From assembly GCA_035578155.1 (NCBI GenBank), contig JAPWDM010000044.1, positions 2,110,001-2,174,000 of the forward strand: a stretch of 64,000 bases of DNA. The letters run 5' to 3'. Below the pieces are notes generated by a model. It did no database searches, was not told the DNA's origin, and saw nothing but the letters and a program-made list of their open reading frames with translations. This DNA is from Brachynemurus nebulosus (Eukaryota > Arthropoda > Insecta > Neuroptera > Myrmeleontidae). A program made the translations under genes and the position numbers. Shown one piece after another: positions 1 through 11,460 of the stretch (the stretch's first letter is position 1; each line of letters starts with the position of its first letter).

Positions 1-373
1 ACCAAAATTTTTACTTTAGATAAATTATCACTTAAGAAAAATAGAAAGATAAAATACAAAAAATATGAATTTTTGTACTACTGAAATGACACATAATTTC
101 GACATCTACCATAAGAACTTAGCTCTAAATTCAATACCTTTGTGAACTTATTTTCGTGTTTTTAAATTCAACAGTGTCCATAATTTTGACTATAAACGCT
201 TTAGCTCAGATAAAAAAGAAAAAAAATTGATAAAGATGCATTTAAGTATAATTTATTGAAAAATTGCTTTATTTATTACACGTACATATTAGTTAATAAT
301 GTACCTTTCCAATTTCTGCTAATATAAAAATCAATACTGTTTTATTGTATATTTCGCAAAATAACTAATTGAT

Positions 374-485
374 ATACTACCTATATATATTTATTGTAAA
401 ACTAACTTGTACTTACATATTATATAATACTGCGCACATGACCATAGTAGTTAAGCGCAGTATAATAACAATAAAAAAAAAAAAA
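374..485 (+). mobile_element. Short retroposed insert with stem-loop, A tail and target duplication
   Basis: Comparison with the empty site in the second copy (around 41850) shows an insertion flanked by a direct repeat AACTAATTGAT (363-373 and 486-496). The insert ends in about 15 A residues (some may belong to the duplication). Just before them is a perfect 9-bp stem, ATACTGCGC/GCGCAGTAT, with a loop of about 18 nt. A target duplication plus an A tail is the signature of LINE-type retroposition. The ~97-nt body matches no small RNA I recognise (not U1, U2, U4, U5, U6 or tRNA); it could be a SINE or a retroposed small RNA. Confidence 0.7.
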
Positions 486-2158
486 AACTAATTGATCATT
501 AATTTTAGTACAATATTTGTTAAAAATAAATCAAAATATACAAAAGGTAGTATTACCTAATGTTCATAGATATCTCTGATATACAAAACGAACGTTTTAA
601 AAGCAGAATTTTTTTTTAAATTCTTTAAAATAATATTAACGTTTGATTTTAAGACACTGTCTGATTTTGGGTCATTTACCTTATCTATTGATTCATTCAA
701 ATTGATAAATATTCCTTTTCAGTTCCCAGTGTGTCAAAATCGTCAAAACATTTTTTTTTAAATAAACAATTACAGACATACATATGTATGTACTTGGTGA
801 TTCACAGACAATCATGATATCATCAACCATCGATAATCAAGGAGTTGGCCAAGTGCGTATTTAACACACATTAAGCCGAGTTCCTAAGTTATTTGCGTTT
901 TTGTATTTTTGGGGACAAAATACATCTCATCGCATATTTTTTTACGATTTACTGTGAAAATAAATAAATATATTTGTACTTGTGTTACTTAAGGGTCAAT
1001 TAAGTGGTAATTGGATTCCTTACAAACCACATGGACTTTGAAATACAATATTTCTGAAACGAGGTATAAAAAGTTGTTAAAAGAACCTTAACTTGATTTT
1101 AAAAGATTTTTCTAATGATATGCTGCAAACAGTATACATATAATTATTTTTGAAGGAATTTACGAAAAAAATTTTCCAGCATTTCTCTTAATAATTTTGA
1201 TTTGAATTTTTGGAAATGTTATCTAATATCAGAATATACTTTGACGTAAAATTTCACTTACTGAGTGTACTAAAATTGTTTATGCCCAGCTTTAAATACG
1301 GAAGATAGGTACCATAAGAAATTAAGAAAGAAATTGTTTTACTGACGGTTAATTGAGATATCTATCTGTAGCATGTATTATATTTGCAAAATTTCGTGTT
1401 CATACATCCAAAGGCGTGGAATTTCTGAAAATGTTACAATCAAAAAATTATAAGACCTTCCAGAGTTCTTCGGAACCCTAATCTTTGAAAATTATTTTTT
1501 AAAAAGCCATAAACATAATATATTATGACCTGTCAAACTGGATATATTTATGTGTTTTGGAAACACCAGTAACCTATTTATTTTATAACATAAGTATGAA
1601 TATGCATTTTTAGTTGTATGTGTATGATTGCCGATTGGTATTCGTATTATTTTATTATCATTTTATCAATAATAAAACAATACATTCTTCGTTATTTTTT
1701 AACAATACAGGTACTGGTCTAAGCTGTTTTAAACTGTTGCATGAATTAACTGCGTTCAAAAGGAGTTAGCGATTTATAATTTCTTTAAATCAAAGTATTA
1801 AAATTAAAAGTATGTGTATGTGCGTGAATAATAAACCAATTGTATATTTTAGAAATGTTTTAAAATTTAATTGTTGTGTCATAATTCATAAATACTTCAA
1901 CTTAACGTACTTGCTCTGAGATAGTCAGGTACAAAAGTTTATCTCAGCAAAAAAACTTTATTTTATCAAAAATTAAATAATGTATTGATATTCTTCAGTT
2001 ATTATATTTGTATACCACTTGTTTTTTTGTATTTTTGCGCGCTTATGTTGTAGCAATTTAAAAGAAATATTGAAAAAACGTTGTAAAAACGTAGTAAAAT
2101 GATGTTTTTAAATTATATTTCAAAATCGGCGTGGTCAATAATTTTTATTTCTTATTAA

Positions 2159-2380
2159 CTCGGGAATTCCCAGTGTCACCTGTAGGTGACAGACATTTTT
2201 AATTGTAAACTGTATGAATTTGTTTGTTTGACTTATATTATAATGTTGTCACAAAAGAGAAATATAAAAGCACATATTGGCCTTCTGATGGTGGTAGCAG
2301 AATTTAAATATTTAATTATCTTATAGTTGAAAAAAATTAAAAATATCTGTCACCTCCAAATAACTCTGGGAATTGTCGAG
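2159..2380. mobile_element. TTAA-flanked MITE (piggyBac-like target)
   Basis: This 222-bp block is absent from the second copy of the host element, where the site reads CTTATTAAATATGG. Here TTAA is present on both sides (2155-2158 and 2381-2384). The ends are imperfect inverted repeats: CTCGGGAATTCCCAGTGTCA on the left and CTCGACAATTCCCAGAG on the reverse strand from the right. A TTAA duplication is characteristic of piggyBac-type transposition. No coding capacity. Confidence 0.75.
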
Positions 2381-2984
2381 TTAAATATGGTTTGTAACTT
2401 TGTATTAAATAACATATTCAATTTTTATCAAATTCCTTTGACACGTTTTCATTTTATTCTAAAAAAATAGAATTTTCCCATAAGAACCCGTGTTAAAATT
2501 ACAAAACTTTGAAATCGTTTTTCTCAAAATTGGGGTGGTCAATTTTTTTTTCGGTAAGGGCTCGTATTATTGGTATTGGAGAAAATAAATATCTAGAGAA
2601 CTTTGTTAAATTTCCAAATAATTTAATGAGATTTGACGAAATCGATCTATTTGATATATGACGTAAATTGTCTCATTAAAAATTATGTTCAAATTTTTAT
2701 GGACACTACTGTATAACTATTTTCAAAAGATTTCGTAAACAAACAGGTAAAAATATTTTGTTGACAAAAAAATTTACATTCAAAAAAGCAAAGGAAAAAA
2801 ATGATAAGTAATCAGAGCCTGATTAAGTTTTTTTTTCTAGGGGCCATTTTTTAACACGTTTTTGACAATCGAAAATTTCTGAAATGAAACTTGATCGGTA
2901 AAATTTAACAAGCAATACTTAATTAGTAGACTGAGACCTTTCTCTCCTGCAAATTATGAAACTTTACTTCACACCCTGTATACA

Positions 2985-3436
2985 TTTTCCCTCGGGAATG
3001 AGATAATTTATCGGTGCAAAAAAATAACTTATGTTTATCGCTGTATATCGTCATCTTTGTCTATCATCATTTTTTTTCCTTTAAAATATGTAAATATATT
3101 TTTTATTTAAATATTTCTTTCGCAGGAATGAAATTTCCCACGGGAAATTTCCCGGGGTATAAAGTAGTTTGTGTCCTTTTTCATCCCTTCTGTTAGCAAT
3201 ATACAAAGTTTGAAATCATTTATTCGTTTTTTAATAGTCAGCTGTTGTAATTTCATGCATTTTCCCTCGGGAATGGATTATTTTCCCGAAATAAAAAATA
3301 GGCTATAAGCGTCTCTGGCCCGCAGGCAACGTCTATACAAAGTCTCAAGTTGATTGATTAAGCTGTTGAAGCGTGAAAGCCAGTCAAACAAACAAACAAA
3401 CAAACAAACTCACTTTCGCATTTAAAATATTAGTAA

Positions 3437-3439
<3 letters not shown>
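2985..3439 (+). mobile_element. 3' tail of an RTE-like LINE or derived SINE
   Basis: The block contains two similar 'CCCTCGGGAATG' units (2989 and 3265), a TATACAAAGT motif twice, then GCGTGAAAGCCAGTCAAACA, a run of CAAA repeats, and TCGCATTTAAAATATTAGTA before a (TA)n tract. This order of motifs (GTGAAAG, AAACAAACAAAC, TTTCGCATTTATAATATTAGTA) is familiar from 3' ends of insect RTE-type retroposons; that is recalled family knowledge. The small ORF 3014-3196 inside it is not a gene. Confidence 0.5.

Positions 3440-3521
<82 letters not shown>
3440..3521. repeat. (TA)n microsatellite
   Basis: About 82 bp of uninterrupted TA, forming the downstream end of the RTE-like tail. The (IY)n peptides translated from it are artefacts. 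From 3522 to 3733 I see only unannotated AT-rich sequence. Confidence 0.95.
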
Positions 3522-3524
<3 letters not shown>

Positions 3525-3731
3525 CTCATTTCAGATACAATTGATCATGAGTTATCGTTAAAAAATTAAATAATTCTTATATTCGAAACAAATAAATCTT
3601 CTATCCTTTTCTAAGAACAAACTGTAAATTTAAAATTTACGTAAATGCAATAATGAAAGAGATAAAGCCAAGAAAACGGGAAATATTTAAATTCAAAGTG
3701 ATGTAGCATAGTTAAATTTAAGTGAAATGGA

Positions 3732-3733
<2 letters not shown>

Positions 3734-3803
<70 letters not shown>

Positions 3804-3926
3804 TTTAGTGAATATTATTTTCGGTTTCTAGGGACCTCAAAACAAATTTCTGCCATAGTCCCGGGATCAAGTCGCGTCATGACAGTGCCTGTAATAGCTG
3901 AATTCCATTCTGGAAATTCGCTAAAA
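3734..3926. repeat. (TA)n plus family-X repeat, copy 1
   Basis: A TA tract (3734-3800) abuts a ~125-bp block (3801-3926) with motifs TTTAGTGAATATTATTTTC, CTAGGGACCTCAAAACA, CCATAGTCCCGGGATCAAG and GTAATAGCTGAATTCCA. The same block next to a TA tract recurs inverted at 8371-8504 and directly at 22031-22156. The fixed association with TA tracts suggests the block is the end of a mobile element that carries or targets (TA)n. Confidence 0.75.
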
Positions 3927-4064
3927 CAAAATTTTTTCTATTAGTAGATGCTTATGGTTTGTACTTGAACGAAAAATTACTCTTTCTGTTCAATACATCT
4001 CAATTTACAAGTAGAAATTCAAGGAAAAACACGAAAATTTTTACCAAAAATCAATATTTTTTGT

Positions 4065-4437
4065 TTAAAACACTGTCAAAATGCTACATTGTTCATTAAA
4101 ATTGATTGTATAGCATAGATTATTAATATATAGTCTCAATTTAAACTTATTACAAGTTCGAATTTGACAGATGGTTTTTATTTTGGTAAAAGTGCATCTA
4201 GTTTCCAAATAATTGAACTCGTTCAACATCTGCAAAGCATATAGTGATTGGTACATTGTGCCATCTCTTGAAAGGCTTAAACACACTTTATCTTGCGCTA
4301 GTAATCGCAAGCGATAAAGTTCAAAGAATTTGGGTAAACTGTAGGCTATTTCGTTAACGTTCTGTTTATTCCATAAATAACTCATATCGACGTTTTCTAA
4401 TAGCGATCTTATCTGTAGGCACCAATTATTTGAAAGT
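4065..4437 (-). pseudogene. Fragment of a LINE ORF2 C-terminal region
   Basis: An open minus-strand segment without an obvious start. The frame stays open upstream of the first Met, with N-N-W-C-L-Q-I-R before the S-L-L-E-N-V-D stretch. The pattern W...LL...(S)YLWN...F......YRLRLLAQD..CLSLSRD resembles the helical region between the reverse transcriptase and the terminal zinc knuckle of Jockey/CR1/I-like LINEs. There is no RT catalytic box or knuckle here, so it is a broken internal piece. Moderate confidence; a composition-driven ORF is the alternative. Confidence 0.4.
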
Positions 4438-5060
4438 AATTATTGTTAATTATTGAATTATATTAGTAAAGTTAATTATTGAAATAATTTCAAAATGATA
4501 TTTTTTGCAATAAAATAGCAATATCTTTTTTTCTAAAGCAAAGTGAAGCAAATTTTAGACCATTTTAAAAACTACAATAAATGAGCTATCTTTTAACATA
4601 ACTTGCCCGAGTAAGGTGGTACATTTCTTTTACAGCATGAAGAGACACACTTAACTTATAAAAAAAAAAAAATTATTTATGAATCGGTAAAAAAGATTTA
4701 TTTTTTCCAAGATTATGGGTATATTACCCTTACTTTGCATTGTGAGTTGTCATTTAACCCTATTTATTTTATGAAATTTAAAAAATCTTTACATAATATC
4801 TATCCTGTGCAATTTTAAACAAACTACACATGTGAATGTTTTTCTAAAATTCAAAATAATTTATAATACGGTTTACGTTGTTTATAGCAAAAAATTTTTA
4901 AATTTTCAAATTTTCCGTCAATATGATCTAAGTTTGGTCACATATGCACTAAAAAATATATGCACCTAATTATGCTTCAGAAAATGTTCATATGCTCAGA
5001 TATCGTTGAAAAACGAAATATGCATTTGTTATGCAAATATTCCGTAAAGATTAACATATA
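4438..5060. other. AT-rich spacer with nothing recognised
   Basis: I see no coding frame, TIR or RNA signature. It includes a run of A (4658-4670) and several ATATGCA-like words around 4930-5040. Confidence 0.5.
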
Positions 5061-5165
5061 CAGTGATTATTCCCAAATGCAAACCTCTTTCTCTCACTCA
5101 CTCTTTATGTAATTATATATAAGAGTGAGAGAGAGAAAGAGGTTTCCATTTGGGAATAAGTACTG
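5061..5165. mobile_element. Tiny palindromic MITE with TA target
   Basis: A 105-bp element flanked by TA. The left arm CAGTGATTATTCCCAAATGC and the reverse strand of the right arm CAGTACTTATTCCCAAATGG continue into AAACCTCTTTCTCTC on both sides. The arms pair over about 37 bp with few mismatches, leaving a short central loop, so the whole element folds as one hairpin. The TA duplication and CAGT ends suggest Tc1/mariner-type mobilisation. Confidence 0.8.
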
Positions 5166-5338
5166 TAGGTAGGTTATAACCAGTGAGATGGAACTGCTAT
5201 TACGTGTAGGCAGTCGACATTACGCCAGTGTGCTGTACCTAACATAAAAACAACACCTTATGTTTTGCACTAAGTTATTATGTAGTTTAGGCAATTTGCA
5301 ATACACTGGTGTGTTGACCTTTTTAAGATGGTTTAACG

Positions 5339-5378
5339 TGACGTCACAATAGGTGACGTCGCCATACATTGTGATTGG
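5339..5378 (+). promoter_or_regulatory. CRE-like pair and inverted CCAAT box
   Basis: Within 40 bp lie a perfect CRE palindrome TGACGTCA (5339-5346), a second TGACGTCG (5354-5361) and GTGATTGG (5371-5378, an inverted CCAAT). The spot is locally GC-richer than its surroundings. No convincing gene starts downstream, and a hAT element is inserted at 5457. It may be a relic promoter or chance. Confidence 0.3.
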
Positions 5379-5456
5379 CCGGAGATTTTGGAGTGAAGGA
5401 AGAGACGCGATTGTGTTTGGCGCTTTTAAACTGGTGTTGAGAAATGGAAGGGGCAT

Positions 5457-6217
5457 TAGGGATGTTGATATTTTTAAAAGTATGGATATTTATAGCATGG
5501 ATATTTTAAAAAAAATATCAACATCGTACAATGATATATCGAAAAAAAAATATCGATATATCGTTTTTTTTTTTTTTTTTTTTTTGTACATTATTGAGGT
5601 AGAGAAATTTTTTAAACAATATAATTTACTAAATAATCTTGATATTGGTAACTTTTTAGATAGTTTTGTTTTAACACCTTGACGGTCACTGACGTTATAA
5701 GACGCCAAGTTAAACTTTACTAACTCACACGTTAGTAAAGTGTCATACGACATCAACAATTCCACATAAGTATATTGACTGTCAAAATAGTGTACCAGTT
5801 GGGTAAAGTTGGGTGTTTTCTCATTACAGATTATGACCATCATGATGTTCAAAAACAATAGTTTTTATAGACTTGAATAAACTGCATTTAATATCTAACA
5901 TCTAATTTCAATATTTAAAATTAGAATAAATTTGGTGCGCAAGCGCGCACGATAATATGTAGAAAATTATCTACTGTAGGTATTTTTCTTGAATATATTT
6001 TAGGTATGACATTTGTACATTTATACATGCGCCACATGTGGTACATGTCGTACATCTCGTACATGTTAGCTTGGAGAAAACTCCAGGAAAAAAAATATTG
6101 AAAAAAAATATCGAGATATCGATATATCGTTACTAAAAGTATCGCCAGAAATTATGGATATATTTGAAAAAAAAAATATCGATATTTTGATAAATCGATA
6201 TATTTTATACATCCCTA
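5457..6217. mobile_element. hAT-type non-autonomous element
   Basis: The termini are TAGGGATGT at the left and its complement ACATCCCTA-like end at the right. They are flanked by 8-bp direct repeats AGGGGCAT (5449-5456) and ATGGGCAT (6218-6225), which differ at one base. An 8-bp target duplication is the hAT signature. Both subterminal regions are rich in ATATCGATAT-type words (5525-5566 and 6105-6205), typical of transposase-binding repeats in hAT ends. There is no transposase ORF in its 761 bp. Confidence 0.75.
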
Positions 6218-6325
6218 ATGGGCATTACCATTTTAGATCTTTGTGGTAATCAGACGTAAATAAAAGACAAAATATAAAATATAAAGTTTGGTATAAAAAA
6301 TATTTAAAAATTAATGTATAGTCGC

Positions 6326-6640
6326 CAGGGCCGGATCTAGAGATATTAGAAGAGGGGCAAAGTTTCCTGTCGGCGCCCCCAGAACAAAAAAAATTTTTTT
6401 CCTGGAAGTGATGACAAAAAAATGTCAACTGGACCCTATCATAAATGGTCTCTGTCGACCTTTTTTTTTTGGTCATCAGTTCCTTAACGCTCTCATTAAT
6501 ACTCACTGTTGACCTTTTTTTTGCTCGTCACTTCCAAAATTTTCTCAATTTTACTGTGGCAAACAAATTTTCACCACTATGGCGCCCCAATTTTCACCGT
6601 TTTGGCGCCCCTAAAACCTTACAAGGGGGCTCGGGCCCTG
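6326..6640. mobile_element. hAT-type MITE, CAGGGCC ends
   Basis: The 315-bp element begins CAGGGCCGGATC and ends GGGCCCTG. Flanking octamers are ATAGTCGC (6318-6325) and ATAATCGC (6641-6648), an 8-bp duplication with one mismatch. The interior includes GGCGCCCC words in both orientations and poly-T runs. ORFs drawn across it are not genes. From 6649 to about 7190 nothing else is recognised. Confidence 0.75.
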
Positions 6641-7189
6641 ATAATCGCTTCATTAATAAAATTTAAACAATTTAAAATTAAAATAATAAAAAATAAACAA
6701 TGTTAATAAATGTTAAAAAGATCTAAATCAATTTAAAAGTTACTAAATGAAGAAACATTTTGTTTTATTTGCTTTACAAAATTCACGTTACAATCGAACC
6801 CACATATTTTTACAATATCTAATGCGCAACAGGGAACAATTAGCTTAAAGCAACGAGATTAGCGTAACGTTTGGGTCGCCCGCACCGCGCCATTCGTTAC
6901 AATGTATACTATTGAGCAACTACATGTATTTGCTACAAAGATGTAATTACAATGTAACAATCAACAGAAACCACTGTGGCCACTACTTAACAATGGTTGT
7001 TTTCTCTTGTAGAGCCGATGGACGACTAGTCAGTAAGCAGTATAAAATGCAGCTTATTGCAACTTTCGGACCACACTTTTTTATATGTAGACTTCATCTG
7101 TCTCATCCATGTCCCTGCCACTTGTTTTCAAGGACGGACCTTTGAATGTCACAGTTTGCTACGTGGCGCTGATGGTAGAGGAGCATACT

Positions 7190-7510
7190 AACTAGAGTTG
7201 GGACATGTGAGCATTTTTCATCAAATAGATGCCAAAATTAATTATCATATGTTTGAGTACAAAAGTATCGTCACCAAGTTATGTGTTAACGAAGAATTAA
7301 AATTTTTTAATTTAATTGATCTTTCTAGGTTAAACTATTTTTTTAAATATTTAATTTATTTTCAATTTATTTTAGATGAATCTTTGATGAGAAATAGCGA
7401 ACTATCAAAACTCATTTTATTCTAGTACATCAACGCCATCTGGTATATTATTTACAGCAGCGTCAGAAAACTTTCCATTTTTTTATAATGGACTATATGG
7501 AAAGTGGCCG
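7190..7510. repeat. Repeat related to the target of the 31-kb insertion (unsplit copy)
   Basis: The left part (CAAAATTAATTATCATATGT, GTTTGAGTA) matches 22592-22619. The right part (TTTTTTAATTTAATT, CTAGGTTAAACTA, TTTAATTTATTTTCAAT, GCCATCTG) matches 53900-54027. The distance between the two matching parts here (~70 bp) is close to that obtained by joining the two flanks of the big insertion (~80 bp). This is therefore an unoccupied relative of the site split at 22634/53855. Confidence 0.65.
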
Positions 7511-7716
7511 GGACATGGTCTTATCTATGGTTAAATTCAAATATTTCGACAATCAAATTTAAATTTGAAAAATAACTGATTTTAGAGTTCTTTTTTTAAA
7601 ATTAATTTTTGAAGTATAAAAAGTAAGTATTAGTTTAATTATTTTGGTAAGTATGTAGTTAATATGCATTTAAAAGGAAAATAGGCAAAATTTAAAAAAA
7701 AAGTGTGGATATAAGC

Positions 7717-7953
7717 CAGGGGTGGCCAACCCAAATGATCTTGCGGGCCACTTTGGAAGGGCATCATAACTCCGCGGGCCGCATTAAAAATTTTGCGTTC
7801 CCATATATTACATATTTTTTAAATACATTGGTTTTCACTACTTTCGTCATTATAAAATAAATATATTTTGTATAAGCGTGATGAAAATCGCGGGCCAAAA
7901 AAAGTTCCAGGCGGGCCACATGCGGCCTGCGGGCCGCGGGTTGGCCACCCCTG
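7717..7953. mobile_element. hAT MITE with perfect 8-bp target duplication
   Basis: The termini CAGGGGTGGCCAACC and GGTTGGCCACCCCTG are perfect inverted repeats. The element is flanked by identical octamers ATATAAGC (7709-7716 and 7954-7961). The interior has GCGGGCCGC words near both ends and an AT-rich middle, a plan known from widespread animal hAT MITEs. Length 237 bp, no ORF. Confidence 0.93.
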
Positions 7954-8370
7954 ATATAAGCAAAATATTCAAAATGAAAATTAGCTCATTTGCTTTTAAA
8001 TGGTTTATAATACTGAAAAGCAAATTTCAGAATAAGTGTGCTCATAAATAAAAAAGTATATGCAAATATGCATTCGTCCAACCTTAATGATCTATTGTAA
8101 AATAAATAATATCCATTGTTTACATTACCTACGTAGACAATTGCTACGTAGTCTACCTTATGGTTTACGCGTAGACATTTTTGGGTAGACTACCTCACGA
8201 AGTCTACGTGCGCAACCCTGGCTTTCAAAAATAGTTACATAAAAGTAAAGAATTACACAGTGGCGACGCGTGAAATTATTTCCTGGGGAGACACAGTCTT
8301 CTTTACCATATTTAAATAGACTTATTTTGTATCTATTTTTAGTTTGGCCCTAATGAACTTTATTAAAGCT

Positions 8371-8509
8371 TTTAGCGAATTTCCAGAATGGAATTCAGCT
8401 ATTACAGCCACTGTCATGACGTGACTTGAGCCCAGGACTATGGTAGAAATTTGTTTTGAGGTCCCTAGAAACCGAAAATAGCAAATAGCATTCACTAAAA
8501 TTTATATAG

Positions 8510-8600
<91 letters not shown>
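8371..8600. repeat. Family-X repeat, copy 2 (inverted), plus (TA)n
   Basis: 8371-8504 is the reverse complement of the family-X block at 3801-3926, again followed by a TA tract (8511-8600, with few interruptions). The shared words include TTTAGCGAATTTCCAGAATG and GAGGTCCCTAGAAACCGAAA. Confidence 0.75.
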
Positions 8601-8603
<3 letters not shown>

Positions 8604-9861
8604 GTGTCCTCGCGACATTGGAAACATTGGAAGTCCCAAACCCTTGGATGAGTTCTTCAGCCAGACACGCAGGATGCCAGGAACATGGTTTTTGTTCTTG
8701 CATAAAATTAGTTTTTTGTCAAAATTTCCACTTATTTAAAATTTTTTTACATCATTTAAAAGAGAAGAAAAAATTACATAAAAAAGGTCTTTAAACTATT
8801 ATTCTATGTCTACTAGTTTCTGAGAAAAAGTAATTTTTATAAATGGAAATTCGCTATGTTATGCAGGATGCTGCGACAGGGGTATTTTATTCTAACAAGA
8901 CTTTCTGACTCAGGACTTCGATTGTAAAACAAAAGTATTAAACTTCATAAGTAAAAAAATTAAACAGATAGTGAAGAAAAACAAATTAAAAATAAATACA
9001 CATTTTAATAAAAAGTTATAAAAAATAAACAACTAAATCTAAAATGAATTGATAAATTTAATATTATTAAAATTAAAATAAAATTAAAAAACTGGACTAA
9101 ACCAAAGGACGGTCTATTAACACAAGATCAAAAATATTATTGAATTTCACCACTTCACAGACTGTGCCTGTACGTGTACGCATGTAGTACCAAATAGTAA
9201 TTACGTATGCCTATAGATAGACAAAAAACAGAATGTTTCCCTTGAATAATTGTTTCAGTTTTTTTATTATTATTAAAGAAATACTGATTATATTTTAGTA
9301 ATTTTTGTACTATTAGGAAGACTACTACATTTTACATAGAGATGAAAAAATTTTTTTGCAAAATTTTTCTTAGTTTTTGAGTTATAATGGTGTCAAAATA
9401 TGGAAGATTTCCATACATGTATGACATAGATTGTGTCAGTGTGTGGGGATGTATAAAAATGGAATATTTGTTACGCATACACACAAAGCCAGGAGAATCA
9501 AACTGTAGTTTGTCTATTTTGTATACATACGTACGTATTTCATTCTCTCTAACCACATACACGTAATATAAGCTTAAATATTTATCATGTATATGCATAC
9601 GTATACATTACTGTAAACGTCTCAAAACGTATGTATATTGGATATCCGTAAAAGTAAATACGTTTTATTGGGAAATGTGAATGTATGAAAATGGACAATA
9701 TTATTGTATAAATTTCATAATTATTTTAAATTTTATAAAAAATTTTGAATTTTGTGAAGGTTAGTTTTTTTGGGGGAGACACTGTCTCCCTTGTCTACTC
9801 TCACACGTCGCCACTGGAATTACATTAAAAATTTTTTGTCTCGTGGAGCCCTTCTTATAAA
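8601..9861. other. AT-rich spacer, nothing recognised
   Basis: No credible gene. The short ORFs 8594-8794 (plus) and 9332-9598 (minus) have no domain, splice context or codon pattern that I can support. Confidence 0.5.
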
Positions 9862-10566
9862 TTATGTACCGTAATTGCTAGAGCTGGTAGTACGTTCAAA
9901 AATAATGGTATCTTTTCATGTACACTTTTTTTCAAAACTCAATAATAAGGGAGATACAACTCTGTAAAGGGGTGAAACGAAAACCATTATTTCTTAAATA
10001 TTTTCCAAACGCTTTTGAATGACGGATTGCTATTTTAGGGGTACTTATTTTGCGTTAGAAGGATTAAATTTATGTCAACACTTATTCCACCACTCATGAC
10101 GAAGAGGTGGTTTTAGGTGGTAGGTGTGAGTTATCACGTCTTTTCTTTTTTAGTTTGCAACTAATTAAACAAAATCCTTTATAATATGATTCCTCAGACA
10201 ATTTCATGCAAAAGAGGTATACTTGTAACATTTCGATAAATAATATCGTTTTCGACTAATTTAAAGTAGAAGTAGGTATCTATTTCCAAATTATCTCCTA
10301 ATCATAAGTGATGCAATAATTGATACCATAAATTTAATTATCTTAATGTTCATACGCCCTCCTAAAGTATGAATCCAGCAATCAAAAGCGCCCAAAAAAT
10401 TAAATAAAAAGAAGTCAGTTTCGTTCCACCCCTCTACATTTTACCCCTCTGCTTGATCTCTCTTATTATTGAGTTTTGGAAAAAAGTGTAGATGAAAAGG
10501 TACCATTATTTTTGGACATACTATCAGCTCTAGCAATTACAGTACATAATTCTGGACCAGCCTGTA
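9862..10566 (-). mobile_element. ~715-bp MITE family (GGTCCAGAATTA ends), copy 1
   Basis: The arms are GTACCGTAATTGCTAGAGCT at the left and the reverse strand of the right end, CAGGCTGGTCCAGAATTATG followed by TACTGTAATTGCTAGAGCTG. The long terminal inverted repeats continue through CAAAAATAATGGTA and AAACTCAATAATAAG (about 110 bp per arm). Compared with copies 2 and 3 it is inverted and has lost about the first 20 bp of its left end. No ORF. Confidence 0.8.
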
Positions 10567-11220
10567 TATACTTAAGAAGATTATGTGGTAAAAGTTTATA
10601 AAAGTTTTTTTTGTTTATTATAGTTTCTTCGAGTTAAAAATTTAAAAAATATGAACGAAATAACAATAAAATTTTTTTAGCATTTTTATAATTCTGACTT
10701 TTTTTTATCTACCCATGACAGTAAATAACATTGGTTGCAATTTTTTTACGTCCTTTGTTAATAAATTTTTTATAAACAAATGGAGAAATTTAATATTTAA
10801 AAAAAATTTTTTTGACCCGTATGTTGGCATGAAAGAGTAATGATCTTTAAACAAAAAATGTTTTCTTAAAAAAATTTTTAATTGTTGAAAAATTTTTTTT
10901 TAAAATTATAATTTTATATAGTTTATTATATTTAAATTTTTTTTTTAAAAATATTAAATTTTTTTATAAAATATTATAATAATATTAATATTAATTATAA
11001 CATTGTAATGTACCTACATATTTTGTCTTTCAATATTTTTATTTTTGACTTTGTACCTGTTACCTATGTAAAACAATGTGCAATAAAAAATATCAATATC
11101 TCTTATTTTATTTTATAAGTATTGGTGTACTCTACTGAAACTTATAAAAAAATGGGTGTGTGTACTCATGTACGCGCGTTAGAAGTTATACTTCTTTGGG
11201 ATAGTTCGTAGTTTACATTA
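10567..11220. other. AT-rich spacer, nothing recognised
   Basis: Strongly AT-rich, with T-rich runs between 10740 and 10990. No coding or repeat structure seen. Confidence 0.5.
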
Positions 11221-11460
11221 ATTGAACGCTTTTTGGGTCCGCGGACGCTGGCAGATCTCATACAACACAGCCTATGTTAATATAGATTAGTTTATAACAG
11301 GAAAAGATCTTCAAAATCGATTGAGTTGTTCATTTTGGCCGCTTTTTGGGTCCTCAGGGTCCTGGAGGACCTCATGTAACATAGCGTCAACTTAGAATAA
11401 AATAACTTTCTCATAGAGAATCGTTTTCAAAAGCTTCAATTAAGTAGCGTCATATTTAAA
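11221..11460 (+). repeat. Two diverged units of the ~120-bp satellite
   Basis: Two units carry GCTTTTTGGGTCC, a GACCTCAT or GATCTCAT word with ACA, and CTTCAAAATCGATTGAG or TTTTCAAAAGCTTC. This is the same plan as the array at 20111-21350. They form an isolated, older outlier of that satellite. From 11461 to 12066 I see nothing further. Confidence 0.6.

Larger units (their letters stand above)
1..2978. mobile_element. Long TIR element, copy 1 (left end outside the window)
   Basis: This stretch matches 41488-44133 almost base for base, starting at the first base of the window. The right end reads CACCCTG followed by TA, as in the second copy, so this is the right-hand ~3 kb of the same transposon. 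No ORF of useful size runs through it, so it looks non-autonomous. Two blocks are absent from the other copy: 374-485 (a short A-tailed insertion) and 2159-2380 (a TTAA-flanked MITE). The two copies otherwise differ only by scattered substitutions and very small indels, so they are fairly young. TA at the border and short TIRs fit a Tc1/mariner-type or similar superfamily; this is inference. Confidence 0.8.

Noticed and set aside
848..1490. Nested repeat suggested by TTGGCCAAGTGCG and TTCTTCGGAACCCTAA words known from insect repeats
   Set aside because: Both words are present in both copies of the host element, and no inverted ends or target duplications were found. It cannot be delimited.
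3373..3561. (IY)n-containing ORFs here and at 8395, 13222, 14593, 15463, 21788, 44075 and 49751
   Set aside because: They are translations of TA microsatellites; the flanks are noncoding repeats.
8594..8794. ORF with cysteine-rich start after a TA tract
   Set aside because: No domain match and no acceptor or donor at credible positions; the frame begins within the TA tract.
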